Source: Corynespora cassiicola (lineage: Eukaryota > Ascomycota > Dothideomycetes > Pleosporales > Corynesporascaceae). From it: DNA of 64,000 bases. Positions 23,157 to 34,818 of the stretch are shown here, one piece after another. The DNA is taken from assembly GCA_022059125.1 (NCBI GenBank), contig JAEUWY010000004.1, positions 1,612,001-1,676,000 on the forward strand, read 5' to 3'. The notes under the pieces are model-generated. The model saw only the letters and a program-made list of their open reading frames with translations. It was not told where the DNA came from and searched no databases. Numbering within the stretch: position 1 is the stretch's first letter; each line of letters begins with the position of its first letter. The translations under genes were made by a program, and so were the position numbers.

Positions 23157-24434
23157 ATGCCCGCCCGCACGCTCCCGACGATTCCGATCGCCGACGTCCA
23201 GGCGCACAACACGGACAAGTCGTGCTATGTCACCATTGGCACAAAGGTCTACGACGTGACCGATTTCTTGTCCGACCACCCGGGCGGCGGCGATCTGATA
23301 TTGGAGTATGCGGGGAAAGATGTCGGAGCCATCATGGAGGACGAGGTGTCGCACTCGCACTCCGAGGCCGCCTACGAGATTCTGGACGAGAGCCTGATTG
23401 GCTTCGTCGCCAACGAGGACATCATCAATGGCGCTGTGAAGAGCGGGAAGCCCGCCGAGATTGTGCCCCTGCCGCCCTCCAAGGAAGGCCAGGCCGAGTT
23501 GAAGGATCAGGAAGCAAAGCCCCTCTACGCCGCCACCGGCATGTCCACCGAAGAGGACCTCTCCAAGGAAACGGACCCCTCCAAGGACTACCAGACGCAC
23601 AAGTTTTTGGACCTCAGCAAGCCCTTGTTCCTGCAGGTCTGGAATGGCGGGTTCAAGAAGGACTTTTATTTGGAGCAGGTTCATCGTCCCAGGCACTACA
23701 GAGGTGGCGATTCGGCGCCACTGTTTGGTAACTTCTTGGAGCCGCTGAGCAAGACGCCGTGGTGGGTCGTGCCGACCCTGTGGCTTCCCCCCGTTGCCTA
23801 TGGAACAGCTCTAGGAGTGAGCCAGTTGGGTGTTGCAAGGACGGCGTCGTTTTGGGCAACAGGACTGTTCATTTGGACACTTGTGGAGTACATTCTGCAC
23901 AGGTGTCTCTTCCATCTGGATGAGTATGTCTTGGAACGCCCTGATGCTTCCAGAGCTGTATATGCTGACAATTGAAAAAAAAGGCACCTGCCCGACAACC
24001 GCGTGGGAATCACCCTACATTTCTTGCTGCACGGCATTCATCATTACCTTCCCATGGATAAATATAGGCTGGTTATGCCCCCGACGCTCTTTGTTGTCCT
24101 CGCTACGCCCTTCTGGAAGCTCGCCCATGCCGTCTTCTACTGGGACTGGTATGTGGCCTCGTCAGTCTACTGCGGCGGCATCTTTGGTTACGTGTGCTAC
24201 GACCTGACCCACTACTTCCTCCACCACCGCAAGTATGTACATTCCTGGCAATATGTGATAACTCTTCTAACTTACTGCAGCCTTCCCGCTTGGTACCGTG
24301 AGCTCAAGAAATACCATCTCAAGCACCACTTCGCCGACTACCAGAATGGCTTTGGAGTCACTAGCCGCTTCTGGGACTGGGTGTTCGGCACGGAGCTTGA
24401 GATGGCGCCCCCCAAGGTTCTCAAGACCAACTAA
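23157..24434 (+). CDS. SCS7: Sphingolipid fatty acid 2-hydroxylase (Scs7/FAH1)
   Basis: Three exons, 23157-23923, 23984-24232 and 24281-24434, give about 389 residues, against 384 for yeast Scs7. The N-terminal cytochrome b5 domain (about residues 8-85) has the heme segment DHPGGGDLI and the second heme His in the SHSHSEAA region. The C-terminal fatty acid hydroxylase domain carries the expected di-iron histidine boxes: HRCLFH, HFLLHGIHHYLP, HYFLHH and YHLKHHF. Two hydrophobic pairs flank them. The splice joins (LDE^HLPDNR and HHR^NLPAWY) restore conserved text. The enzyme adds the alpha-hydroxyl group to the very-long-chain acyl chain of ceramide in the ER, with b5 as built-in electron donor. 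A window-local partner in lipid chain biology is the ELO-family gene at 57.8-59.5 kb. Confidence 0.95.
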
Positions 24435-25147
24435 AGCGGCTTGCCTAAACTGATACAATACCAAATGATCATATCATACGTAAACAGACTTCGGGACGGC
24501 GTTTGTAATGGTGGTGTAGGATTATTGTGGCGGTTTGGGGAGCTTGTCGCTTGGACATCGGGTGGATAGAAAATTCCCTTCATTGCATTGCCCATGACCC
24601 TTCTACCTACCTATGATACCACTTGTAGCATTAATGTAATTTCCTGCTCCTTTCGAGGTGCATGTTCATGCCTCCTTGCCTAGAACCCTCAACACAGTTG
24701 TCTCCACTACCTGCAGGTCGCTTGAGCTACACGTGACCCTTGCTGCCGCCTGGTGGGCACAGGCCATATTACATAAGCCGGACACTAGTCGCGCCTCGGC
24801 AACCAGGTAAAGTTGCAATCGCCGCCCGCCAGCTGCTGCCTCTCCTCTTACCTCCCCACCCTTCTCGTCACCGATTCTAAAACAGCAATTGCGACTACAG
24901 CTCACTGTGATCCGAGTAGGCAAGCAGCCTCCCAAGACGCACATCGATAGAGACGGCCAATCTGTCACGTTGTCCTCGCACTCTTGCGTCCACTCGTGAT
25001 CTCTATCGCAACTTGCGCGCTAACTTCAGCTATCCAGCTGTCTGACATTCAAAGTCGCAACCTCTCATTGCCTTCAATCCACCTCTTCTGTTTTCCTCTG
25101 CAGACCTATCAGCACATCACACTACTTCACCTCACAAGCTAGTCAAC
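24435..25147. other. Intergenic region, 0.7 kb
   Basis: It holds the 3' end of SCS7 and the promoter and leader of the RBM39-like gene (CT-rich from about 25080). I see no gene. Confidence 0.5.
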
Positions 25148-27018
25148 ATGCAGGACAACCCCGAGCAAATTGAGGCCTTTTTGGAGACCGTCGCCAACGA
25201 GGTGACCGAGCAGTCCACCCGCGGTGATGGCGAGCGCGAGCGTGAGCGGGAGCGCGAGCGGGACCGTACCCGTGACCGTGAGCGTGATCGCGACCGAGAC
25301 CGGGACCGGGCTCGAGACTACCGCGATAGGGACCGAGACCGCGATAGAATTCGCGACCGCGACCGCGATCGACGACCCCGTGAGTCAAATGGTGATAGGC
25401 ACAGCAGTCGGGATAGGGACCGACGGCGCAGAGACGGAAGCCGGCCTCGTTCCAGCAAGGATGCTGACACCGATGAAGAGAATGGCAAGGGACGTAGGGG
25501 AGATAGAGGCGGAGACTATTACCGTGGTGGAGGACGCGCCACTCGTTCTCGCTCCCCTCGCGCACGTCGTGATCGTTCTCGCTCGCGTGATCGTGACCGA
25601 GTTCGCGATGAGGGACGCCGCGGTCGTCGTAGAAGCCCAACTCCCCCGCCCAATGAAGATGAGAAGGACAAGCGTACGGTTTTCGTTCAGCAGATTACCC
25701 AGCGTGCTGCAACCCGAGACTTGCTCAAGTTCTTTGAGGTCGTCGGCCCCGTGGTTGACGCTCAAATTGTGAAGGATCGCGTGACGGGACGGTCCAAGGG
25801 GTCAGTATACCACACATCATATCTCTCATCGTATCAGGAATCGACTGACCTTGCATTAAGTGTTGGTTACGTGGAGTTCAAAGATGAGTCTTCGGTTGCC
25901 AAGGCGATCGACCTCACCGGACAGAAGTTGAAGGGTATCCCCCTCATCGTTCAGCTCACCGAGGCAGAGAAGAATCGCGCCTCGCGCGAAGCGGCTGGCG
26001 GGGCGGCTCCAGGTCAGAATGGTGCACCTTTCCACCGGCTGTATGTTGGAAACATCCACTTCAACGTGTCCGAAGACGATCTTAGGGACATCTTTGCCCC
26101 ATACGGAGAGTTGGAAGCCGTTACGCTGCAGCGTGATGAGAGCAACCCCGCTCGCTCGAAGGGATATGGCTTTGTCCAGTTAGTACTCGCCAGTTGAGCC
26201 AAGCGACCGGTCATGATCTAACTCTCTTTACAGATACGTCAATCCCGCCCACGCACGTACGGCTCTGAGCGAGATGAACAATTTCGAGTTGGCCGGCAGG
26301 TCTATCCGTGTCGGACTTGGCAACGATAAGTTCACACCAGAGTCAACTGCTAATCTCCTGCGCAACTTCCCCGCCCAGCAACAAGCATACCAGGGCTCTG
26401 CATTCAGCGGCGCTGGCGGTCGAGGCGCATATGCTGGTGGGGCTGGAGGAATGTTTGACCGGACCCATGGTAAAGATGACCGTGGTGTAAGCGGCGCATC
26501 CGCTCTCGACGACAGTGATGTCTCTGGTGTCAACTTTAGACAGTATGACCGTTACAAGCTTATGAATTCGCTTGCCCGCAAGGAGGATGGTCCTATCGCC
26601 AAGCAAGATGCGCCTGCTCCTGTGGCTCGTTCCCGCCGCCCCAACGACGACGCGCCCATGGCTACTCGTTGCGTCAAAATCCAGGATGTTTTCAATCCTG
26701 ACGAGTAAGTACGGCCATCTAATGCATGAATTATGCTAACCACCATGTAGTGAGTACAAGCTGTATGGCGCTGATTGGGTTACCGGACTCGAGCGTGAAA
26801 TCGAGAACGAGTGTTCTAGCACTTATGGACGTGTCGTACACTTGGCAGTCGATCCTCAGTCTGACGGAGACGTCTATGTCAAGTTTGAGACCCTCGCCGG
26901 TAGCAAGAAGGCGATCGAAGGCCTCAACGGTCGCCGTTTCAACGGCCATCCTATCCGCGCTTCATACGTGGTGGACCAAGTTTACAACTCGCTCTACCCG
27001 CAGGCTGCTAGCAAGTAA
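25148..27018 (+). CDS. rsd1: RBM39/Rsd1-like splicing factor (RS domain, two RRMs, C-terminal UHM)
   Basis: Four exons, 25148-25800, 25861-26178, 26234-26704 and 26751-27018, encode about 569 residues. Residues about 28-165 are an RS-like region made of RE/RD/RS repeats. RRM1 starts at KRTVFVQQI and its RNP1 is completed by the first splice join (GRSKG^VGYVEF). RRM2 starts at HRLYVGNIHF with RNP1 SKGYGFVQYV. The C-terminal domain contains GRRFNGHPI, the R-x-F loop of U2AF-homology motifs, which bind ULM peptides of other splicing factors. This order is that of CAPER/RBM39, which acts with U2AF in 3' splice-site choice in the nucleus. The last exon has no ATG in frame, so it is only visible when splicing is modelled. 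The first intron is 60 nt and free of in-frame stops. Confidence 0.92.
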
Positions 27019-30000
27019 ACTCAGTTCCTACTGACGTCTTATCATAACTCTCTCGACATACTTGGACGGTTCTTTTCCCACGGTTCACTCTTCGGCATCA
27101 TCGACAATCTCACACACGGAACGTATGCACACGTATGAGATAGCAGATTGTGTTTCAAGCTTCTCTCGCGTTCTTCTACACTGCTAGTTGCGATACATGC
27201 AGATATATGGTTCGGTTCCCAGGGGCGGCGTTATGGAGCATTGCAAGGTGTTAAGGGCCTTTTGTCACGTTCCACTGTTGGCCAGCTCAACACCAGCAAA
27301 GCCTTACATGTCTACCCTTTCTCGCATCGATCGATCTGGCGGATAATTTGCCTTCTACTAGGTAATGCGATAGATAGGGTGTGGCTATGGATGAAGGTTG
27401 GTATGGATGGGGTTCGGGGTGGATCGGCAAAAGTTCTTCATGGTATGTTTTTGCAGCAGGATCGTGACATAGGCAGCTCTTACCTTGCTCATTAGGCTAC
27501 CCAGGTTGCTTATGCAACGGGTCACGGTTATGGCAGTATGGTGGAGGACTGTGGGCGCTAATGTTCCTTAGGAACGGCACTGGTATCTTCAGGCCTTCAT
27601 GCCGGCTCTTACATTGACCAGGTTTTAATTCCACCGGTTGTTCACTAGTTGGGTTGGGGTTCTTTATCGTGACATTTGTGTCCGGCGTGGTTTGGCCCTT
27701 TCCACCATCGCCGTTGCTCCTGACTTCGTGACAGATTCATCATCTTCGCCGTCGCTCGACTGTGATTCTACCTGAACCCACCTCCCCCATCACTGCTTCT
27801 GCGCTGATTGATATTCAGTAATTGATGCTCATAGCATCTGTTTGATGATTTTAGGAATGCTATATACCTGTGCACCGAACCATTCAATATGCATCGCTGC
27901 GAAACCCGCATTTCCTCCAGTATGGTGTATGCACAATGAGCTTTCGCGCAAGCTTTCAAGGTGAGCAATCAAGCAGTGCAATCTAAATTGCGTGCCTCAC
28001 AGGAAATCTTAGATTTACACACTGCCTAGCTGGATCGCGGCATTATCAACGGCATACTCTGTGCCAGATTTAGAGGCCAGGTTCACTGCTCGCGTCTACC
28101 AGATTCGCTTCATTCTGGAATATATCTTCCTTTTCTAGATTCGATTCACCGAATGAATATGGCCAAGTTTGCGGACAGTATCACACCTCATACACATGGT
28201 AAAACCTGAAGTTCTTCTCACATATTCATAAGTCTCTTCATACTTACAGTCTCTTCATACTTACAGTCTCTTCATACTTACAGTCTCTTCATACTTACAG
28301 TCTCTTCATTTTCCAGTCTCATCTGTCTCGACCTTGAGTTTCCTTATCTCAAGGCTTATTCTTTCCTGGGGTCGAATACGTTTCCCTCTATTATCCATAC
28401 TCGTAGCGCGACTCGAAGGTTGCTCGAAGCCGGCCACGCGGATGTGATGGTCTTTGATTATGAGACTTGCATAGAAACCAGCTAGCCATGGACGCTGTGA
28501 ATACATTCACGCGAATGATGTTGCACTTCTGAGCGCCTTCTAGCGATTGACCTTCTAGAATTAGTAGTAGCTTCTCTCGTATAATAATGTTACATGCATG
28601 TAGTCATACAACCTGCTTGGTCCCTGCTTGTGGTGTCACTAGTTGTTGGTGGGGAAGAGCGAGTCAGTGCTTCTTTCATCGTCGCACATGGGCTGAGAAT
28701 TTCGGCGAGTCCGCCTGCGATTGCTGTTTTTGACACGGGCCAGAGGCGCAAAAACTGAGAACGGTCCCCCCTTTCGACACTGCGCGCGCCGGGCGGCCCG
28801 TATCCAAGGCTCAAAGAGGGTAAGAAGTTCAGGCCAATGTACATCATACGTGGGGGGAGGGGATCTCTGGATTGAGTGTTGGGAGGGGTGAGGAAGGGCT
28901 TGCTTTGTGGGGTGTTTTTCTGTGGGGTTCTGAGGCACTGTTACTCCGCAGCGAGAGAGGTTATTGGTACCAAGCAAGCTACATCTCTGGCAGTGCCAAT
29001 CTGAGTCACTAGCATACAGGATGTGGGCAAGAAGACTTGCGTGATTGCAAGAACTTGGTGCACTTTCACATGTTGTTTTTGAATTCTTGCCTTTTATTCT
29101 TCGGGTTCTCCGTCTATGGCAGAGGTACCTAGGTATGTTTCAGAAGCGCCAGCGCACGGGAAATACCATCTTGGACGGCCTACGCCCTTCTAGTTCGGAT
29201 GCAGTATTCCGCACATCGCTTTTGGTAAGCTTCATGGTTCCTTTGCCCCTTTCTATACACGCTTGATTCTAATTCAAGATTATTTTTTCTCACTCAATAT
29301 TATATTCACACGCACTTTCGAAGAACTAAGCATATAGTAAGCCATCGAATAAGCCATTTCATGCCATCACAGGGATTATCAATTAGGGAAACAATTGGCA
29401 CGTTAGGGGGTTTCCTTGTGTGACCTGTGCGTTTCATATAGGAAACATCTATAGTAGGATTCCTCCACGTTCGTTTCGAGATGCCTTTCTCGCGAGATAA
29501 CCAAATAGACCACGCTACTATGTTCGACCGCATGGCTCCTGATAAGCAGTCAATGGCTTTTGGTGAAATAAATGGATTTATTTCTCAGATTCGGTCACTG
29601 AATTCTTTTTTTTTTAAAAAGAGCGCTGCATCCTAATCCAGAGGAGATTTCCCAGTGTGGGGCATTGGGTAGAACCACAGAAAGCCCAAGCACTACCATA
29701 AGACCTTGGCTACATGATCCAAGTACCATGCAAAGATCCATGCTTCTGTGGATAAGCTCAAGCCTGAAGCTTGGGAATAGACCAGTGGTATGGCGACATC
29801 GAGCCAAGCACGAATGTTCAGAAGCCCTGCCGCATTTGTGTTTCCGACTATTGTCCGATGACTGATCGATATCGCAGCCAATGACGGTCAGGTAGGCAAC
29901 AAAATATGCCCCAAAGCGCTCTCCTAGTGGCTGAGGTTTCCAACCGTGTCAAGGCTGTGAGCGGTAGAGTGAAATGATCCAGTCCAATCACTAGAGCTAT

Positions 30001-30627
30001 TCACGGGCCGCCCGTCGAAGCAACAGGAAAATATGAAACAAAGCATAGCCTTATTTCCTCACTATTGTAGCACGAAGATCCAACTCATGCTAGTGTTTAA
30101 CTTGGGCAGCCTGGAACGACGCCTGTTTACGTACAACAATGAATGACATGGCACGTTCCAGGATGGGGCCCGAGGTCTACTTGCGAACTTGCCTGAAGAG
30201 AATATTCGGGTGCCTGATTCGATATCAATGAAGGTAGAATAGAGACCCCGCAGTTGAATGCCTTCGTGCTTCCAATTTGGTGCCTGGGTATAATGGTCGT
30301 GCGTAATGAGTAGGCTCCATGGCGAGTGCCTAGCTCCAGAAACAGATATTAAGCCAACTTTACTGCTTGCGACTTCTCCTCATTCTCTCTACCGTAACAT
30401 ATACTTTCAACTTCTACCATTATTTTAATCTAAAATCACTTTCCTGTGATACCTACATAGAAACTACTCGCGGAAAGCCTGGAAAGTTAGCGTGGTACTT
30501 GAGCCACCTACGCCGCCACAAGTCTTTAGTGCTTTGGTGTTTTGGCCGCTTCATCATTAAACCAACTCCAAAGGTAAGGTATCCACACATTTGGACCTGA
30601 GACATTTAGACTAACTTGCTCTCAGAG
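27019..30627. other. Gene-poor, relatively AT-rich region, 3.6 kb
   Basis: The longest stretch in the window without a supported gene. Base composition from about 27.7 to 30.5 kb is visibly richer in A and T than its surroundings. It carries a 17-bp tandem repeat at 28231-28314. ORFs are under 115 codons on both strands and none shows a domain I recognise. It could be decayed repeat DNA, but I cannot identify an element or termini. A candidate intron (GTAAGG near 30576 to TCTCAG at 30625) may lie in the leader of the next gene. Confidence 0.5.
28231..28314. repeat. 17-bp tandem repeat, four full copies
   Basis: The unit AGTCTCTTCATACTTAC is repeated exactly at 28231, 28248, 28265 and 28282, followed by a diverged partial copy from 28299. 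It lies in non-coding DNA. Confidence 0.9.
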
Positions 30628-32210
30628 ATGGCAATGGCCAACCGCAATGCCAATATTTGTGGCGGTGAGAGGACTAGGGGTGATCTCTTTGTCAGCTCCG
30701 ATTTATCTCCAGTCACCCACATCCAAGACCGTTCACATGGTACCCCGTATTGTCTCCAGAATGCTTCTACTAGGAACTTTTTTTCGGAGCCCGAAGATAT
30801 CTTCAACTTGCCTTCGGCTCCTGTTACTCCAACGTAAGAGACAACTATCTTGTTGATGCTTGGCCAGGTTGCTCACCTTGGATTAGATTCAATGACTTTC
30901 GAAAGCTACTTGAGGAGCTCGGGTCTACTAAGCATGAGTTGCAAGTCGCCCAACAAAAGATCGAGAAACTCCGTGGCGAACTTCAGGGACTGAAGCAACA
31001 GGCACGAGATGAGCCAAAAATGGCTCAGTCAAGGGTATCTCGTCGTGGAAACCCGGTCAATACTCCGTCAACTACCCGCAGCGCTCGATCAGGCAGCGTT
31101 CTAAACTCTAATGTAAATGCCATTGCTTTGATCGCGCAGCGACCTGCAACTCAAGCTACGAGGGCACCTCAGCAGACCACCACCACCACTCGGGCTATCC
31201 CGGGCTCCTCAAACCCCAGCAACGCAAGCAACGCCCGCCGCCACAAACGCACTGAGACGCCGGAACAGATATCATTCCGTCTACCTCCATTCAGTCAGCC
31301 CGTATTGACAGAGGGAATGCCTCCCCAAGAAGATAGAGGCCTGCTCAATGACTACTTCGACGAGATCAAGAAGTGGGCCTACCGCTGGACTATCACGGAT
31401 ATAACTGACCAGACCGCCCTTCTCAGCGATGAGATACTTGCAGAGTTTACCGACAAACAGAGGCAGCCAGAAATTCTCCGGGATATCCTCAAGGAGAATG
31501 GAATTCTTCCGGCGCTTGTCACTGGTATGGTAACACTCCAGATCGTGAAGAACACGCTCTGCGAGCATTTTCTATACAATTCGGGTCATGCTAGGGCCGC
31601 CGAGTGCGATGAGTTATTCGATAGATACGCCGAGATAGTTCAACTGGAGAAGAATCATGCCATTGACCCCAAGGAAGCTCTTTTCGAGAAGTGCCAGGTC
31701 ATCGGCCAACAACAATACCTTTACAAGGCGATCAAGGACGGCCCAGACCACAAGCGATGGCGCGACGACATGGCCCAGAAGCGTTCCAACGAGCTTACGA
31801 TCAAGCTGTCCGACTTCTTGCACATCGACCCTGGAGCAGAGCGAGACCACACTCTCCAGGAGCTGTTCATCAAGGGCTACCGCATCGGCTTTCGCTTTCG
31901 CATGTCTCCTTGCAAGTGGAAGATGCGCTGGCCTAGCCCGGGCATCGATTTCAAGCCGCGCAAGATGATCAATGAGTCGAAGACGCTCTGCGGAACTCCG
32001 ATTGAGACGTACAACATGCTCATGTCCAACCCGAGGACCTTCAAGATCCTGTTCGGCATGTCACCGAGGGTCACCAAGATCGATTTTACGAACAGGCCTG
32101 CCGCCGCCTTCGATAGTCACACCGGAGGTCGGAAAGAAGTCGTCCACAATGCGATCGTCAATGTTGCTCGCAAGAGCTCACACGTCGGCGCCGAGCGAGA
32201 CTTTGCATGA
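30628..32210 (+). CDS. Unidentified protein with N-terminal coiled coil
   Basis: Two exons, 30628-30833 and 30887-32210, give about 509 residues. The 53-bp intron joins in frame to FNDFRKLLEELG. I do not recognise the family. Residues about 68-105 form a likely coiled coil (KHELQVAQQKIEKLRGELQ). About 110-215 is basic, Ser/Thr/Asn-rich and disordered. From about 220 on there is a folded, mostly helical region with LLNDYFDEIKKWAYRW near its start and a C-terminal part with PCKWKMRWPSPGIDF. No signal peptide or membrane segment is seen. Codon use and a clean 423-codon second exon argue that it is real. It follows the AT-rich gene-poor block, so a lineage-specific gene is a reasonable guess. The start codon is uncertain, since a leader intron may end at 30625. 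Confidence 0.6.
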
Positions 32211-32919
32211 CCTGCACGCTAGAGTACCTTGTTGCTGGCCCCCCAGGGGTGTTTTCCTTGTTTCTGTAGGATGTTTGTCGATCATTTTTTTGTTCCATTT
32301 CGGATACTAGCAATGTTTAATAGGTACGGTACATGGTATGTACCCGTTCAGCTGTCACAGCCCCGGTATAGTGGGGATGGCGTCTTTAGCAGGAGGCGCC
32401 CTGTGCGATATATGCGCTCGTTTGTGGATATTGTGGGCTTTTGGGATATTAATGTGTACAAGTATGCTTGGTTGTTTAAATTGAATTTTGCGATTATCAT
32501 AAGTTCCATGACAAAGGTTTATGCACAAACCTGGAACGATGCTAAACGGTGCGCATGTGATGAACGCTTGACTGGGCCCGATACTAACAGAAATGGAAGA
32601 GATGAGGTTGGGGCAGCCAATCACAGGCCGTTCCGACAAGGCGGGCTGTGTTTGCGCGCCCCAGGCCGTCGACCTGGTCGACAGCACGACTTGACCACCC
32701 CGCTTGCTGGCAAAGCTTCCTTTGCCTCGACATCGCGACCAGCCATCGGCGTACTTGCTGCATGCGTGCATACGGAAGCAGGAATTCCAGCCCCTAAAGA
32801 ATCCCCACTCATCACTCATTACCTTGGAAATGGTCTTCCTTTCGTCCATGGTTGTCATGACATAATCCCCCCCCCAAGCTCTGGTTCAACACCATGTATC
32901 CGGTGCAGCAAGATACAGA
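32211..32919. other. Intergenic region, 0.7 kb
   Basis: It holds the end of the orphan gene and the promoter of the PP2C gene. An ORF across it (32229-33167) overlaps the PP2C coding sequence in another frame and is taken as a shadow. Confidence 0.5.
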
Positions 32920-34818
32920 ATGTGGAAACCTTCAATTCACATACCCAGAGCCAATCGCAGGCCTCTCATTACAACAACCGCGATCCATTGCCGGCTTCGT
33001 GCCCGCCGCCCCTCCTCTCCAACGCTCCCCTCTGCGCACCACGCGCATCGCCGCCTCTTTCACGAATACTTCGTGACACACATCCCTTCGACCTCGCTCC
33101 ATCCCGATTCGAGAATCATCCATGGCCCTCACCACAGGCTGCCGCGCGACAAGAGCACGCCTCATGAGCCGCGCGAGTCGAATCGGTCACCCGCTGCGCC
33201 ACCGCCCATGCTGGGCACGTCGCGGGAGATGACAGTCGTGAGGATACCATTGAAGAGCGCAAAGCACCACTTTGGCGTGTCGCTGTCTCGTGGGACGCGG
33301 CCGTACAATGAGGATGCCTTTCAGGCGGGCACAATTGAGATCCCCGCCTTCGCGAAGCGACGGCCCATGTCTCTGACGCGGAGCCCCAACGGCGCCCTCA
33401 AGACAGAGGTCACGCCTGCGGACAGCGCCAGCGGCGACCCTCAGGTGTTCTACTTTGGAGTGTTTGATGGACACGGTGGGATAGAGTGCTCTGCATTTTT
33501 GCGGGAGGAGCTGCATACATACATCGAAGAAGTCACGCAATTGTTCGAATTAGAGAGCAGTCTCAAGAGGAGAGGAAGACCGGAGAGATACATGGGCTGG
33601 CCGAGCAGCCTAGATGATGCGCCCGATAAACGCCCCTCGGGTAAGACAGACGACGAGGGTAAAGAAAGCTTAGACGCTGTCGAGACGCATACGCCACCGG
33701 GAACGAAGCCATTAAAGCCCCCTACCCCCGGGACAAGTGAGAGGCCTCCTCCTACAGGGAGCCAGAGCAGGGAAGAGCCCATGAACAGCGACCCGCCCGT
33801 CAAGCAATCACAAAGCATACGAAAGGCCGAAGATCTGGAGCGTAGCTTGGTCAGAGAATGGAGAGAGCTCGTGGGAGGCTACTTTAGGCGATTCAAGCCC
33901 GAGTATTTCTCCTTGTCTGCTGGCGGACGAGGCCATCCCACAGAGAAGGAAGTGGTGGAGAAGCGTCTCTCATCGACTACGTCAGTATCGGATGATGCTA
34001 CCGAGGGCATTGGCATTGAGACGGTGCTTGAGTATGCTTTTCTCAAGGCTGACTATGACTTTGTCTCTGCACAGGTTGGCAAGAAGAACGAAGACCCGGT
34101 TCTCGCAGACAAAGCCATCAACGACGACGACATCCTAGGGCACCCTTCGCGCTCCGGCAAGTTCATCGGCGGCCCCAAGCGCTTCAAAGGCGGGAGCACA
34201 TGCAGCGTTGCACTCATATCCACTCCTACGCCGTCGCCATTCTGGCATCCAGCAGCGCCATCGACGCTCGTCACGGCCCACGTGGGCGACACTCGTATCC
34301 TCCTCTGCAATACCGCCACAGGCCTTGCCACGCCTCTCACATCCAATCACCACCCGTCCCTACCAGAGGAAGCCACGCGGCTCCGCAGATATGCGGCAAC
34401 CTTTGTCACCGACTCGTTCGGAGAAGAGCGCGTCTCTGGGCTTGCCAACACGCGCGCGTTTGGCGACATGGCCTCGAAGCGGATAGGGGTGTCTGCAGAG
34501 CCCGAGATCCGTCGCATCGAGCTCTCGCCGGCCGAGTACAGCTTCATGGTGCTGGTGTCGGACGGCGTGTCGGGCCACCTGAGCGACCAAGAGATTGTCG
34601 ACATTGTCAAGGAGGCCAAGACGCCAGAGCAGGCGGCGAGGGACGTCACGAGCTTTGCGACCGAAGTTGCAACAGACGCAGACAACGCCACGACGCTGGT
34701 TGTCAGGCTGGGCGGGTGGGAGAGGAGGAGCGAGGGCGGACTGGGCAGCCTGGGCACGAAGGAGATGAGGGACTGGCGGAAGAACGAGGCCGAGAACCCC
34801 AGGGGGCGCACCATGTGA
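32920..34818 (+). CDS. PTC6: PP2C-family protein phosphatase, Ptc6-like, probably mitochondrial
   Basis: A single-exon frame of 632 residues. From the ATG at 32920 the first 75 residues are rich in Arg, His and Ser with almost no acidic residues (for example HCRLRARRPSSPTL), as in a mitochondrial presequence. The next Met at residue 97 would give a cytosolic form. PP2C motifs follow in order: SRGTRPYNEDAF, VFYFGVFDGHGG (metal-binding Asp and Gly), HVGDTRILL, NTRAFGDMASK and VLVSDGVSGHLSD. A disordered insertion of about 100 residues (Pro/Ser/Thr-rich, about 225-310) separates the second motif from the rest, as is common in fungal Ptc6/Aup1 proteins. Yeast Ptc6 acts on the pyruvate dehydrogenase complex and is linked to mitophagy. 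The PP2C call is firm; the Ptc6 assignment rests on the presequence and motif spacing. Confidence 0.82.
   Translation: MWKPSIHIPRANRRPLITTTAIHCRLRARRPSSPTLPSAHHAHRRLFHEYFVTHIPSTSLHPDSRIIHGPHHRLPRDKSTPHEPRESNRSPAAPPPMLGTSREMTVVRIPLKSAKHHFGVSLSRGTRPYNEDAFQAGTIEIPAFAKRRPMSLTRSPNGALKTEVTPADSASGDPQVFYFGVFDGHGGIECSAFLREELHTYIEEVTQLFELESSLKRRGRPERYMGWPSSLDDAPDKRPSGKTDDEGKESLDAVETHTPPGTKPLKPPTPGTSERPPPTGSQSREEPMNSDPPVKQSQSIRKAEDLERSLVREWRELVGGYFRRFKPEYFSLSAGGRGHPTEKEVVEKRLSSTTSVSDDATEGIGIETVLEYAFLKADYDFVSAQVGKKNEDPVLADKAINDDDILGHPSRSGKFIGGPKRFKGGSTCSVALISTPTPSPFWHPAAPSTLVTAHVGDTRILLCNTATGLATPLTSNHHPSLPEEATRLRRYAATFVTDSFGEERVSGLANTRAFGDMASKRIGVSAEPEIRRIELSPAEYSFMVLVSDGVSGHLSDQEIVDIVKEAKTPEQAARDVTSFATEVATDADNATTLVVRLGGWERRSEGGLGSLGTKEMRDWRKNEAENPRGRTM

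Noticed and set aside
29306..29881. Minus-strand ORFs in the AT-rich block, considered as transposon remnants
   Set aside because: No reverse transcriptase, transposase or terminal repeat signature could be recognised.
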